A DNA stretch of 55,151 nt from contig NZ_JAKIKS010000025.1 of the NCBI RefSeq assembly GCF_023284005.1, positions 1 through 55,151 of the forward strand, written 5' to 3'. The first letter of the stretch is position 1. The number at the start of each line of letters is the position of its first letter. Positions 27,736-37,004 of the stretch are shown here, one piece after another. The notes under the pieces are model-generated. The model saw only the letters and a list, made by a program, of their open reading frames with translations. It searched no databases and was not told the DNA's origin. Position numbers and translations under genes: made by a program. The stretch comes from Shewanella surugensis. GTDB lineage: Bacteria; Pseudomonadota; Gammaproteobacteria; Enterobacterales; Shewanellaceae.

Positions 27736-29061
27736 TTAAACCTTGAGTGCTGGGAATTGATCTTTAACAAGAGTTAGGCCCGAAGTGACTTGTTCAACCA
27801 AATAATTAATTTCTTTTTTCCCCATGGGTGTCGATAACATGGCGGAGCCCGTGTTGATCATCATGATCCCATTATCAAATAAATAATTAAGTAAGTATTT
27901 TGTGGCTTGAGTTTGTAGCGTATTGGTGTAAGCGTGTCGATAATGCTGCGGAGCTTGCGCTTTAAAATGCAGCCTAAACATGGAGCCTGCACCGGTGACA
28001 CAAGCCTTGATCCCAACTTTTTTAATCGTATCAGTGAGCTGAACTCTGGCAAAGTCACCCAGTTGATTGAGTTTGTCAACCGTAGGTTGATCAAATAACC
28101 TCATTGCGGTTAAGCCTGCTACCATAGTGACAGGATTAGCTGAAAAGGTCCCTGAATGCGGTAAGAGAAGCGGTGATTGACTCGGATCGAGGACTTGCAT
28201 GACATCGCTGCGCCCAGCAAAAGCACCAACGGGGAACCCACCACCGATCATTTTTCCGATGGCGGTTAGATCGGGTTTAACGTTATATTTTGCTTGTGCG
28301 CCAGCAAGGCTGGTTCTAAAGGTGATCACTTCATCAAATAATAACAAAGCTTGATTATCACGACTCCATTGATATAAAGCATCAATAAATTCAGGTGTTG
28401 CAGGGATCATCCCTACTCGGTGAGAAATGGGATCGATTAGAATACCCGCTAAGGTTTCTTTATGTTGATTTAAAATGTGTAAGGCTTTATCAACATCATT
28501 ATAGGGAATAACGATGACATCATTTAACGCATTATCGGGTGTTCCTCGTGCGACTGCCACACTGTGTGGCTGGTGTTCATCGCCCCAAGTAGCAGGTGAT
28601 GCTGTTTGACTGACTTCTGCATAGTCATAACTGCCATGATAGGCCCCTTCGACTTTAGCAATTTTACTTTTTTGGGTAAATGCACGAGCGGTTTTTATCA
28701 TTGCCATGACCGCTTCAGTCCCTGAATTGACAAAGCGAATTTTCTCAAAGCTGGGTACCCGTTGACACAGCAACTCGGCAAATTCGATTTCCAATTCAGT
28801 TGCCAGCGTGAACGCGGTACCTTTTTGAACTTGTTCAATAATCGCTTGGGTCACATTTGGCTGTGCATGGCCATGAATAAGTGAAGCCATATTATTGGCA
28901 AAATCAATCCGTTTAACGCCATTAATGTCAGTGACGTAACAACCCTTACCATGACTGACATAGGTGGGGTGAGGAGATTTAAAAATGGTATTTCGACTCA
29001 CACCACCAGGCAGTACGGCTTGTGCTCGTTCAAATAACTGTGCGCTTCGATTTAAATCCAT
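27736..29061 (-). CDS. Class III aminotransferase, beta-amino acid aminotransferase-like
   Basis: A PLP enzyme of the glutamate-1-semialdehyde aminomutase/beta-aminotransferase branch. 441 residues. It has LPGGVSRNTIF at the N-terminus, SGTEA (113-117), YHGSYD, LLFDEVITFR with Asp243, the PLP lysine Lys270 in DLTAIGKMIGGGFPVGAF, and HSGTFSANP. By eye it resembles beta-phenylalanine aminotransferase (similar LPG(A/G)xSR start and GGRxDVM-HSGTF block). HemL is unlikely because of the operon. Its start codon overlaps the preceding stop (TAATG), so translation is coupled. Proposed role: convert a beta-amino acid to a beta-keto acid. Confidence 0.88.
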   Translation of the reverse strand: MDLNRSAQLFERAQAVLPGGVSRNTIFKSPHPTYVSHGKGCYVTDINGVKRIDFANNMASLIHGHAQPNVTQAIIEQVQKGTAFTLATELEIEFAELLCQRVPSFEKIRFVNSGTEAVMAMIKTARAFTQKSKIAKVEGAYHGSYDYAEVSQTASPATWGDEHQPHSVAVARGTPDNALNDVIVIPYNDVDKALHILNQHKETLAGILIDPISHRVGMIPATPEFIDALYQWSRDNQALLLFDEVITFRTSLAGAQAKYNVKPDLTAIGKMIGGGFPVGAFAGRSDVMQVLDPSQSPLLLPHSGTFSANPVTMVAGLTAMRLFDQPTVDKLNQLGDFARVQLTDTIKKVGIKACVTGAGSMFRLHFKAQAPQHYRHAYTNTLQTQATKYLLNYLFDNGIMMINTGSAMLSTPMGKKEINYLVEQVTSGLTLVKDQFPALKV

Positions 29062-29816
29062 TATGATTGACTCCCCGTATGATGTAACGGATCAGAATGA
29101 CATGTGGTTAGTGGCAGTGTTTGAGTGCGGCTGTCAATGAGTTCGGCCTCTGTGTGGGCTGCGACATAGTCAAAGTCAACATTTGGTGCAAGTTCAATGA
29201 GTTCAAAGCCGTTCTCGGTCACTTCGATGACACATAGGTTGGTATAAATACGATTAACGACTTTGGGGCCCGTTAAGGGATAATGGCATTTCTTTAAGAG
29301 TTTAGCCTGTCCTTCCTTAGTAGTGTGCTGGGTCATGACAAAAATAGTTTTGACTCCAGCGACTAAGTCCATCGCCCCTCCAACGGCTGGAATCGCACCT
29401 TCAGCACCTGTAGACCAGTTGGCTAAATCCCCTGTTTCGGACACTTGCATTGCGCCTAAGACACATATATCAATATGTCGGCCGCGGATCATGGCAAAAC
29501 TGTCAGCATGATGAAAATAAGCGGCGCCAGGGATGGCAGTTACAGGCTTTTTACCGGCATTGATTAAATCAAGGGAGATATGATCTTTATCTGGGGAAGG
29601 CCCCATGCCGAGTAATCCATTTTCGGTGTGATAGATAAACTCACGCCCTTTGGGGACATAGCGAGCAACTTTCTCTGGCATGCCAATGCCTAAATTAACA
29701 TAAGCACCATCGGGAATATCTTGAGCGGCTCGTTCAGCCATTTGCTCTCTATCCCAACCTGTTGCTTTTTTATCGATCATATCTTTATCCGCTATTTTTT
29801 CATCGTTGATTGTCAT
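29061..29816 (-). CDS. CoA-transferase subunit B, PcaJ/AtoA-like
   Basis: The beta subunit of a 3-oxoacid CoA-transferase, which carries the catalytic glutamate. 251 residues. Glu65 lies in HTENGLLGMGP; further family blocks are AAYFHHADSFAMIRG, LGAMQVS, GDLANWSTGAEGAIPAVGGAMDL and YPLTG. The WSTGAEGAIPAVGGAMDL block matches PcaJ most closely, suggesting a 3-oxo acid such as 3-oxoadipate as acceptor and succinyl-CoA as donor; this is inference. It overlaps subunit A by 4 nt (ATGA) and the aminotransferase by 1 nt. Confidence 0.92.
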   Translation of the reverse strand: MTINDEKIADKDMIDKKATGWDREQMAERAAQDIPDGAYVNLGIGMPEKVARYVPKGREFIYHTENGLLGMGPSPDKDHISLDLINAGKKPVTAIPGAAYFHHADSFAMIRGRHIDICVLGAMQVSETGDLANWSTGAEGAIPAVGGAMDLVAGVKTIFVMTQHTTKEGQAKLLKKCHYPLTGPKVVNRIYTNLCVIEVTENGFELIELAPNVDFDYVAAHTEAELIDSRTQTLPLTTCHSDPLHHTGSQS

Positions 29817-30523
29817 GGGTAAGTCCTTCCTTGCGCGACAAGTACCGACTCTTGTTGCGGCAACGAGACGGTGACGATATGATCAACAAAAATACCGGGA
29901 GTGATCACCGACTCGGGATTGATGTCTCCCGCTTCAACAGGATGTTGGGCCTGTACCAGTGTTTTGTTGGCCGCCATGGCCATGATCGGGGCGAAATTAC
30001 GTGCGGTTTCATGGTAGGTTAAGTTGCCATAGCGATCAGCTGAATGTGCTTTGATAAGCGCAAAATCAGCGATTAAACCTCGCTCCATCACATAGTCTGT
30101 TTGCTCAAAGGTACGAATTTCTTTGCCGTTAGCCAGTGGTGTACCGACTGAGGTGGCAGTGTAAAAAGCGGGGATCCCAGCACCACCGGCTCGAATTCTT
30201 TCGGCAAGCGTGCCTTGGGGAACCAGTTCTAATGCGATTTTTTTGGCGCGATATAATTCAGGAAAAACTGTTGAGTTGGCGGTACGTGGAAAGGAGCAGA
30301 TCATTTTGCTCACCTGTCCATTAGCAATTAATGCCGCCAGTCCTACTTGGCCACTGCCGGTGTTGTTATTAATGATGGTCAGGTTTTTAGCGCCATGATC
30401 GATGAGCGCATGAATAAGCTCAATCGGACTGCCAGCTTCCCCAAAACCACCTATCATCACGGTGGCACCATCAAAAATGGTCGCGATGATCTCTTTGATT
30501 GAGGTTGAAAATTTATTTATCAT
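29813..30523 (-). CDS. CoA-transferase subunit A, PcaI/AtoD-like
   Basis: The alpha subunit of the 3-oxoacid CoA-transferase. 236 residues, starting MINKFSTSIKEI. It has the glycine-rich MIGGFGEAGSP (CoA binding), NNNTGSGQVGLAALI, CSFPRTANSTVF, LELVPQGTLAERIRAGGAGI and KAHSADRYGNLTY. These blocks match PcaI. The second gene of the operon, 83 bp after the aminomutase gene, and overlapping subunit B by 4 nt for coupled translation in equal amounts. Confidence 0.92.
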   Translation of the reverse strand: MINKFSTSIKEIIATIFDGATVMIGGFGEAGSPIELIHALIDHGAKNLTIINNNTGSGQVGLAALIANGQVSKMICSFPRTANSTVFPELYRAKKIALELVPQGTLAERIRAGGAGIPAFYTATSVGTPLANGKEIRTFEQTDYVMERGLIADFALIKAHSADRYGNLTYHETARNFAPIMAMAANKTLVQAQHPVEAGDINPESVITPGIFVDHIVTVSLPQQESVLVAQGRTYP

Positions 30524-30606
30524 AAGTTTTTTGTGAGTGAGTTAATATTTCTTGTGAATGAGTATTTAGTGAGCATCAAACATGGTGTTGCTCACTGTTT
30601 TTTGGA

Positions 30607-32235
30607 TTAATGATTTAATCTAGTTTGTAAGGCTTGGGCTAATTGAGTCTCAATTTGCTTTAATTCTGCTTCAAAGAAATATTCATCAGTGTCAAAGGGG
30701 ACGAGACAGTCGATTTTATTTTCAGTTTCATTGTACTTAGCGTGAAAGACACGGTTCATCCATTGCATATTGCGCGCTTCGGTAAATTGCAGGGCAAAGC
30801 ATTTTTCACCATTAATAATAGAGGTGCCTAAAATGGCCAGTTTACCTGCCGAAATCGTCATTGAAATATGCCGCGAAGGGCGATTAATGGAGGCCAGTGA
30901 GCGATAGATGGAATTAAATATTTGCTCAATTTTAGCTAAAGGTGCCGTGTAGTAATGATGCTCACCGGTTGGACGGGCGCAATACATGGAGTGAAAGCCA
31001 ATACTCATCATGCCGAGAATTTCAGCTAAGTCTATCCAGTTTTGAGCCGATTTAGCCACATCGACATCCCCTTTGTCATCGGTGAATAAACTAATATGGT
31101 GCATGATTGGACTTTGAGATCGAATATTGACCCCATGATTTTGAAGGCGGCGAATGGCGGCTATAGTGCTGGGATTAAGGAGTTCTCTTGGGGTAGAGAA
31201 ATGTGCCATCCAAGCAAGCTGAATGCCATTATCTCTAAGTATGTCAAATAGCTCTAACATGTCAGAATATTTATCACTTAAAATCATTTCAGGTTGAAAG
31301 GTGAGAGAGCGGGTTGCTAAACGTACATTTTTAACATGTAATAAACGGGGATCTTGGATTAATGGCATTACATATTGCTTTAAACGACTGGCGGGCATAT
31401 ATCCCCCATCGCCACCGGTGATGAGTAAATCAGTAATTTCTTTGTGCTGGCGAACATAGTCATGAATTTGCTGGATATCTTTTTGTATAAACATGTCTTC
31501 GTCGCCCCGCACTTGCGCATGACGGAAACAGTAAGTGCAGAAGGAGAAACAATTTTGAGTGGTTTTATCAAAGATCAGCTGGCACTGGGGATATTTGTGT
31601 TGCGAACCGTCGAGAAACTCGATGTCACCAGCTTCATTTTCAAACCAAGGTTTATTCAGTTGCTGATTACCATCATGAGGATTGGTTCTTTCCATGTATT
31701 CAATGGCTATTTGGGTACGGGCTTTAGGATCGCTGGCTTCGATATAGCGTCTCGTTGCTTCAGGTTCTATCATCCCCGGTTGAGCGAAGACAAGTTGAAA
31801 GACGGAGTCTTGATGATAGTTATCCCAGTTAATACTGTTCAAGGAGTGGCGAGTGGCTAAAAAGCGGTAAACTTCGACAAAAAATTCCCGAGCAGGGATA
31901 TGGCCTATTTCAATGCCATTGGTAGCTAAAATGCTGCAGACTTCTCTAAAGCCGGATAAACCGGTGTAATGATCTTTTCCATGAAACAAAAACCGTTTAT
32001 TTTCTATAAAACCGGAATGCTCTGGATAAGAAGCCTGTAAGCGGCTGACTAACCCTATGGGTAAGAGCTTCTCTTGATGAATAATGCGACGTGTGGTTTG
32101 ATTGTATTCATAGCGTTGCATCGCCTGTTCTAGCATGGCATCCGACACCACGAGATGTTCGGTGCTTGTAGTAACATCGCTATCATTATCAATACTCTTG
32201 ATGTCAAGGAGTTCAGAGGGCATCGATGATTTCAT
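30607..32235 (-). CDS. KamA-family radical-SAM aminomutase
   Basis: A radical-SAM and PLP enzyme that moves an amino group from the alpha to the beta carbon. 542 residues, longer than lysine 2,3-aminomutase (about 416) by an N-terminal extension. It has the cluster motif CFSFCTYC (Cys229, Cys233, Cys236), the SAM motif GGDGGYM (274-280), AWMAHFS and a likely PLP lysine, Lys465, in ISAGK. The aspartates that hold the lysine side chain in the Clostridium enzyme (Asp293, Asp330) align with the CAR (419-421) region and Ser458 by eye, so the substrate may not be lysine. First gene of the operon, divergent from a LysR gene. Confidence 0.85.
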   Translation of the reverse strand: MKSSMPSELLDIKSIDNDSDVTTSTEHLVVSDAMLEQAMQRYEYNQTTRRIIHQEKLLPIGLVSRLQASYPEHSGFIENKRFLFHGKDHYTGLSGFREVCSILATNGIEIGHIPAREFFVEVYRFLATRHSLNSINWDNYHQDSVFQLVFAQPGMIEPEATRRYIEASDPKARTQIAIEYMERTNPHDGNQQLNKPWFENEAGDIEFLDGSQHKYPQCQLIFDKTTQNCFSFCTYCFRHAQVRGDEDMFIQKDIQQIHDYVRQHKEITDLLITGGDGGYMPASRLKQYVMPLIQDPRLLHVKNVRLATRSLTFQPEMILSDKYSDMLELFDILRDNGIQLAWMAHFSTPRELLNPSTIAAIRRLQNHGVNIRSQSPIMHHISLFTDDKGDVDVAKSAQNWIDLAEILGMMSIGFHSMYCARPTGEHHYYTAPLAKIEQIFNSIYRSLASINRPSRHISMTISAGKLAILGTSIINGEKCFALQFTEARNMQWMNRVFHAKYNETENKIDCLVPFDTDEYFFEAELKQIETQLAQALQTRLNH

Positions 32236-32263
32236 TTTCTTTCCATGAGATGAATGAATGGAT

Positions 32264-32292
32264 AAAAGACCATAATTAATATATGGTCTTTT
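32264..32292. promoter_or_regulatory. Candidate LysR operator between the aminomutase operon and the LysR gene
   Basis: Perfect 11-bp arms AAAAGACCATA (32264-32274) and TATGGTCTTTT (32282-32292) with a 7-bp AT spacer, about 28 bp upstream of the aminomutase start and within the 179-bp divergent region. Position and form fit a LysR-type site; a terminator-like role is unlikely because no gene is transcribed into it. Confidence 0.55.
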
Positions 32293-32414
32293 GAATAATA
32301 TTATTTTTTTATGCCTCTTATAGCCGTGTCCTATAGCGTGATCATTATTGAAAGATTACCTATATGACTTGCAGTATGTTGAAGGGGATAGAACCGGAAA
32401 AGTGATGAAGTGTT

Positions 32415-33254
32415 ATGGAATTACGTTCATTAAAGTATTTTCAAGCCGTATACGATCAAGGCAGTATTAGTGCGGCAGCAAAAGTCTGTTTTGTGTCCCA
32501 GCCATCGATTACCGCCGCTATTCAACAATTGGAGGCACTGCTGTCGATTACGCTGTTTATCCGCCATGCTCGTGGCGTGCTACCGACTAGCGCGGCAGAT
32601 AAACTTTATCCTTTAGCAAAAGACATATCCGAGCACACCCATTCTATTTACCATCTTTTCTCTGATGCGCCTAAGCCCGTTAGTTTACGTTTGGGGATAA
32701 TGCGTTCACTCGGCGCGAAACGAATGAGTTTTTTCATTAAACAGATCGCCGAAAAAATAAAGGATCTAGAATTAACTTTAGTGGATCCTGAAGAGCCCTG
32801 TGATATTCGGGTGGTGTTAGCACACTCCGTGACAAACCAAGAAAGATTTGTCCCTATTTGGCAAGATGATTATCAACTGGCTATTCCAATGAGTTGGCCA
32901 ATGGCAGATCAAAAAGTGGTAAAGGTAGTAGAACTCGATGCGATGCCATTTATTCATCGTGTGCCTTGCGATGCGTTAAATAAGCTTAAGGAAGCGATGG
33001 CTAATCATGCTGTTCATTTTCAACATCGGGCTAATATCAGAACAATTGAATATGCCTGGCAATTGGTGAGTACTGGGATCGGTGCTGCATTGTTACCTAA
33101 CTGGCAGGAAATTAAGGAAACTGAAGGGATGACTTTATTACCCATAGAAGACCTTAACCTTGTGAAGCACATTGGGCTGGCTTATAAAGCCAATAAAGAG
33201 AACACGCCACTGATTGTAGCGGTAAAAGAGGTTTGTGAAAATCGAGTATATTGA
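32415..33254 (+). CDS. LysR-family regulator of the aminomutase operon (proposed)
   Basis: 279 residues. The N-terminal winged helix is typical (MELRSLKYFQAVYDQGSISAAAK, SQPSITAAIQQLEALL, LFIRHARGVLPT). The C-terminal part is a periplasmic-binding-like effector domain, shorter than average for the family. It is divergent from the five-gene aminomutase operon with a perfect palindrome in between, the classic layout for a LysR activator and its target. The inducer is probably a pathway metabolite; this is inference. Confidence 0.88.
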   Translation: MELRSLKYFQAVYDQGSISAAAKVCFVSQPSITAAIQQLEALLSITLFIRHARGVLPTSAADKLYPLAKDISEHTHSIYHLFSDAPKPVSLRLGIMRSLGAKRMSFFIKQIAEKIKDLELTLVDPEEPCDIRVVLAHSVTNQERFVPIWQDDYQLAIPMSWPMADQKVVKVVELDAMPFIHRVPCDALNKLKEAMANHAVHFQHRANIRTIEYAWQLVSTGIGAALLPNWQEIKETEGMTLLPIEDLNLVKHIGLAYKANKENTPLIVAVKEVCENRVY

Positions 33255-33579
33255 AATAACAGCAATGATATGTAAATTATTGGCAGTAAGGTATCCATAA
33301 ATCATTCAAGCATGATTAAAGCTGAGCTTTACTTGTGTCGCTTATTGAATGCATCAAACAATCGAGTTTTCTTATTTGACCTCAGTATTAATGTCTATAC
33401 AATGCTCGCCCTTGCTTGTTAACTAATTGATAATAAAATATAAAGTGAACAAATAATCACCGTGTTCTATTTCTTTTACATCAGTCATCACAGACTGATG
33501 CTGTTTTAGTTGAGTTTTGGGCTTTGAGTGTTGATCTTAGGCCCCAATTAAAAAATAAAAACGTGTTAGGGATGAAAGT
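33255..33579. other. Intergenic region with a hairpin
   Basis: A spacer of 325 bp between the LysR gene and the chemoreceptor. A perfect 8-bp hairpin, CATCAGTC (33479-33486) and GACTGATG (33493-33500), lies 80 bp upstream of the chemoreceptor, followed by CTGTTTTAG. It is a weak terminator candidate. No gene seen. Confidence 0.4.
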
Positions 33580-35532
33580 ATGAATATTAAAAAATGGATA
33601 GCCTCCTTCTCTATACGCAGAGGTTTAGTGGGATTGACGAGTATTGCTTTATTAACGTCAATCATGTTTGCCACTTTTTCTTCTAATTATGTTTTTCGCT
33701 CCATTGTTGAAAGTCGAGTGCAAAGCGAAGAGTTACCGAATCGATTGGAAAAAATTAGAAATAAAATTTCCAGCGAACTCCAGATCCCTATTTCGCTTTC
33801 TAAAGGTATTGCTCAAAATCAGTTTTTAATTGATTGGGATTTAGCGGGCGAAAAAGAAACTGAGACAGCCCCCGTTTTACGCTATTTATCACGCCTAAAG
33901 ACAGAAAATGGTGCCAGTACGGTTTATTGGATTTCAGTGATAGAAAACAAATATTATAAAGACTCGGGCTTTTCTGAAATATTATCAAAGAGTGATCCGA
34001 GTCATCAGTGGTTTTTTGATCGTTTAAACAATCCCGATTTGGTTTCTTTGGATTTAGATATTGATATGGTTTCGAAACGAATGACCGCTTTTGTCAATGT
34101 CCTTGTTCGCGAGAATGGGAGAGTGATTGCGATTGCAGGAATGGGCTACGAGCTAGGTCATATCATTGATATTGTAACCAGTAATAAAATTGGTCAATCA
34201 GGTTTTGTCTTTACGACTAATAATAATGGATTGATCACTGTGCATCCTCAGCTGGAGAGAGTGGATCGTGATTCAGTCCAAATGCTTGAAGGTTATCAGG
34301 GCATAGCGAAGAGTTTATATCAAGATACCGATCAGGTTGTGGTTGAAGAAACCACTAAAAATGGACAAACTTACTATTTAGCCAGTGTGTCAATTCCTGA
34401 ATTAAGCTGGCAGTTATTTGCAGAACTGCCTGTTAATGATCTGATGAGTGAGCTGGATGAAATAACGACTTATAGTGTTATTGCGAACTTAGTGATTGGT
34501 GGGATCTTTGTATTGATCATGCTGTGGGTGACCTATTTCTTAACGAGGCCGATTAATGATGTTGCTCAGGCATTAATCAATATGGCTGATAACAGGGGAG
34601 ATTTAACGCAAAGGTTAGATGAAAGTCGTAATGATGAATTAGGTTTATTAGCGAAGGGATTTAATGCGTTCATCGAAAAATTACATACTGATATTAAACA
34701 AATTGATGACGATCAAAAGACATTGGCGAAAGTGATCGTAGATTTATCGGTCACATCGGAAGAAACCATTAAGACGACGCAAGAGCAAAGGATCAATTCA
34801 GAACAAGTGGCTACTGCGATTAATGAAATGGGGGCAACGGTTCATGAAATATCTCGTTTGGCGATGTCAACATCACAGAAAACTGAAGCGACTAGGCAAG
34901 ATACTGAAGAATCGAATAAAATTGTTAAGGATACCAGTGCGGTTATTAATGAGTTAGCGTCAGAGATACAATTAACAGAATCTAAAATTACCGATCTGGC
35001 TAAGCATGCAGAATCCATCAGTACAGTCATTGATGTGATTAGTGGTATTTCTGATCAAACTAACTTATTAGCATTGAATGCGGCCATTGAAGCGGCAAGA
35101 GCAGGGGAGCAAGGTCGAGGTTTTGCGGTTGTAGCTGATGAAGTCAGGCAGCTGGCCCAGAAAACTCAAGCGTCGACAGAAGAAATTCGTAAGGTGATTG
35201 GACAATTTCAATACGGCACACAAGCGGCGGTTGATGCGATGAGTGTGGGGATTCTATCAAGTCGACAAGGTGTCGACAAATCAACGGAAGCGAGTCAATC
35301 TTTACAGATGGTGACGGAAGTGATCCAGCAAATTGCTGATATGAATTGCCAAGTGGCGACGGCAACAGAAGAGCAAAGTAGCGTGGTTAATTCACTGAAT
35401 GAAAATGTGACAACCATTGCCGACTTATCCTCGCATATTCACACCTTGGCGGATAAAAATGATCGTGGCATTACCGAATTAGCTAAACTTTCAGAAGAGT
35501 TATCTGCTTTAGTCAGTCAGTTTAAAATATAA
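33580..35532 (+). CDS. Methyl-accepting chemotaxis protein, Cache sensor
   Basis: A chemoreceptor. 650 residues. A first membrane segment (about 15-36), a periplasmic domain of about 260 residues resembling a double Cache domain ([37 protein letters not shown]), a second membrane segment (about 300-320), HAMP ([11 protein letters not shown]) and the cytoplasmic signalling domain with the hallmark [32 protein letters not shown] split here as two halves by me for length: [15 protein letters not shown] and [13 protein letters not shown]. No C-terminal CheR-binding pentapeptide is seen. Cache receptors often sense amino or organic acids; the ligand here is unknown. Confidence 0.93.
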   Translation: MNIKKWIASFSIRRGLVGLTSIALLTSIMFATFSSNYVFRSIVESRVQSEELPNRLEKIRNKISSELQIPISLSKGIAQNQFLIDWDLAGEKETETAPVLRYLSRLKTENGASTVYWISVIENKYYKDSGFSEILSKSDPSHQWFFDRLNNPDLVSLDLDIDMVSKRMTAFVNVLVRENGRVIAIAGMGYELGHIIDIVTSNKIGQSGFVFTTNNNGLITVHPQLERVDRDSVQMLEGYQGIAKSLYQDTDQVVVEETTKNGQTYYLASVSIPELSWQLFAELPVNDLMSELDEITTYSVIANLVIGGIFVLIMLWVTYFLTRPINDVAQALINMADNRGDLTQRLDESRNDELGLLAKGFNAFIEKLHTDIKQIDDDQKTLAKVIVDLSVTSEETIKTTQEQRINSEQVATAINEMGATVHEISRLAMSTSQKTEATRQDTEESNKIVKDTSAVINELASEIQLTESKITDLAKHAESISTVIDVISGISDQTNLLALNAAIEAARAGEQGRGFAVVADEVRQLAQKTQASTEEIRKVIGQFQYGTQAAVDAMSVGILSSRQGVDKSTEASQSLQMVTEVIQQIADMNCQVATATEEQSSVVNSLNENVTTIADLSSHIHTLADKNDRGITELAKLSEELSALVSQFKI

Positions 35533-35550
35533 GCGATTGGTATTAACCCG

Positions 35551-35578
35551 TTGAGATGTGAGTTTTTTTGCATCTCAA
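35551..35578 (+). terminator. Hairpin after the chemoreceptor gene
   Basis: Perfect 8-bp arms TTGAGATG and CATCTCAA with a T-rich 12-nt loop, 19 nt after the stop codon. The T run lies in the loop rather than after the stem, so termination is uncertain. Confidence 0.4.
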
Positions 35579-35691
35579 TGTTATGTTGTTTTAATAACAA
35601 TGCTCCATCATTCACTCTGATGAAATGGATATTTGGGCGGGGCTTGAAATAGTGTTATCTTTCATTTCATCTGTTAGCGGTTATTGTTCCT

Positions 35692-36171
35692 ATGAGAGAT
35701 GTTATGAATGATTCTTGTCCATTAGAAGATGCGTTTTATGTGGCTCATGGAGAGCGACTACTTGAGAGTTTTAAACGATTAATGGATTTTGACTTATTGA
35801 TCGGGAATTTGTCAATATCTGCTATTTCGGCATTAGATCAAGCGCCTGTTGCTATTTTGTCTCACGGTATAGAGGCTGAGCCTATTTTTAATTTTGGTAA
35901 CCAGTTTGCTTTAACGCTGTTTGAATGTGAATGGAGAGATTTTATTAAGATGCCATCGCGTTATTCAGCTGAAGTGATCTCTCAAGAAGAAAGAGCAGGA
36001 TTACTTGCGAAAGTCAGCCGCCAAGGCTTCATTGTTCATTATCATGGTGTTCGGGTTTCTGCTACGGGGAAGCGCTTTATGATCAATAATGCCATTGTTT
36101 GGAACATTATTGATCATCAAGGTCAATACCATGGGCAAGCCGCGATGTTTAAGGACTACTCTTTTCTGTAA
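35692..36171 (+). CDS. MEKHLA domain protein
   Basis: 159 residues. It matches the MEKHLA domain, a PAS-like fold: NFGNQFALTLFECEWRDFIKMPSR, then AEVISQEERAGLLAKV, GFIVHYHGVRVSATGKRF and NAIVWNIIDHQGQYHGQAA. These stand-alone proteins have no assigned function in bacteria. No signal peptide, cytoplasmic. The start could also be the ATG at 35704, which has a GAGAG site just upstream. Single gene, downstream of the chemoreceptor but separated by 159 bp. Confidence 0.8.
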   Translation: MRDVMNDSCPLEDAFYVAHGERLLESFKRLMDFDLLIGNLSISAISALDQAPVAILSHGIEAEPIFNFGNQFALTLFECEWRDFIKMPSRYSAEVISQEERAGLLAKVSRQGFIVHYHGVRVSATGKRFMINNAIVWNIIDHQGQYHGQAAMFKDYSFL

Positions 36172-36214
36172 TGGATAATTATTCTCTTTAATTAAGCCTT
36201 TATCTCTTTTAAAT

Positions 36215-36880
36215 TTAAAGTGCTAAGATGCTGTCATTTTCAAACGTTATTGATTTATCATAAGATTGAAGGGATGTTAAATAAAGCGCCTTAGCCACTT
36301 GGGTGGTGCTGATTGCACGGTATTTCTTGAGTCGTCCTTGTAAGATGGGAGACAGTAAAGTCAGTAATATAAACCCAAAAAATTCATTAAATCGAAATTG
36401 ACTGCGTTTGCCATGGAGTATTGAAGGTCTAAAAATCCGAATAGAAGGAAGGTTTAATTGTTGAACTTGTAACTCAACCTCTCCTTTAGTTTGAGTGTAA
36501 TATTGTGATGATGCTGCATTCGCTCCTATCGCACTGACCAATGAAAAGGTGCTGGCTGATAAACGTTCAGCAAGCTTAGCAACACTCAGAACATAATCCT
36601 TATCGATGCGTTTAAAGGCTTCCAGAGATCCAGCTTGTTTTAGCGTCGTCCCCAAGCAACAAAATACATTTGCATGGGCTAACTCTGGATTTTTTTCGGT
36701 GAGATTAAGTGTGCCGAGTTCATCGAAGTTGATTTCATGAGTGACTAATTTGGGATGCGAGAAGGTCAGTTTGCGGCGGACAAGGCAATGAACTCGCTCA
36801 TATTCTGATGAGTCTAATAACAAGCTTAATAACTCAGAGCCTATGGCTCCAGTTGATCCGGCAATGATAGCTGTTTTCAT
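36215..36880 (-). CDS. NAD(P)-binding oxidoreductase, HTATIP2/YbjT-like
   Basis: 221 residues of the atypical short-chain dehydrogenase type. The Rossmann motif GSTGAIGS lies at residues 8-15, followed by LVRRKL and CCLGTTLKQAGS, then YTQTKGEVE and RIFRPSILHG. Proteins with this pattern are annotated as NAD(P)H-binding or HTATIP2-like oxidoreductases; substrate unknown. It is not catalytically classic because the YxxxK motif is changed to YTQTKG. Single gene. Confidence 0.78.
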   Translation of the reverse strand: MKTAIIAGSTGAIGSELLSLLLDSSEYERVHCLVRRKLTFSHPKLVTHEINFDELGTLNLTEKNPELAHANVFCCLGTTLKQAGSLEAFKRIDKDYVLSVAKLAERLSASTFSLVSAIGANAASSQYYTQTKGEVELQVQQLNLPSIRIFRPSILHGKRSQFRFNEFFGFILLTLLSPILQGRLKKYRAISTTQVAKALYLTSLQSYDKSITFENDSILAL

Positions 36881-36960
36881 ATTTTCTCATATTACTGTCC
36901 ATTTTCTTGTGATTATAACCATAAATTATTCGCTATTGAAAGTTAGGGTATGCACCTTGA

Positions 36961-36975
36961 AGTATCACGGGTATA
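36961..36975. repeat. 15-bp dispersed repeat, copy 2
   Basis: AGTATCACGGGTATA, identical to 18840-18854 and in the same orientation. It is followed by CACCC and preceded by TGCACCTTGA, suggesting a larger dispersed intergenic element. Confidence 0.5.
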
Positions 36976-37004
36976 CACCCAACTGATTATAAAAAATAAA
37001 ATAA

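Noticed and set aside
27736..29061. hemL (glutamate-1-semialdehyde aminomutase)
   Set aside because: Sequence is of the same fold, but it resembles beta-amino acid aminotransferases more and is locked in a catabolic operon.
26504..30523. pcaIJF-like genes as part of the aromatic beta-ketoadipate pathway
   Set aside because: No ring-cleavage or muconate enzymes are present; an aminomutase and an aminotransferase lie in the same operon instead.
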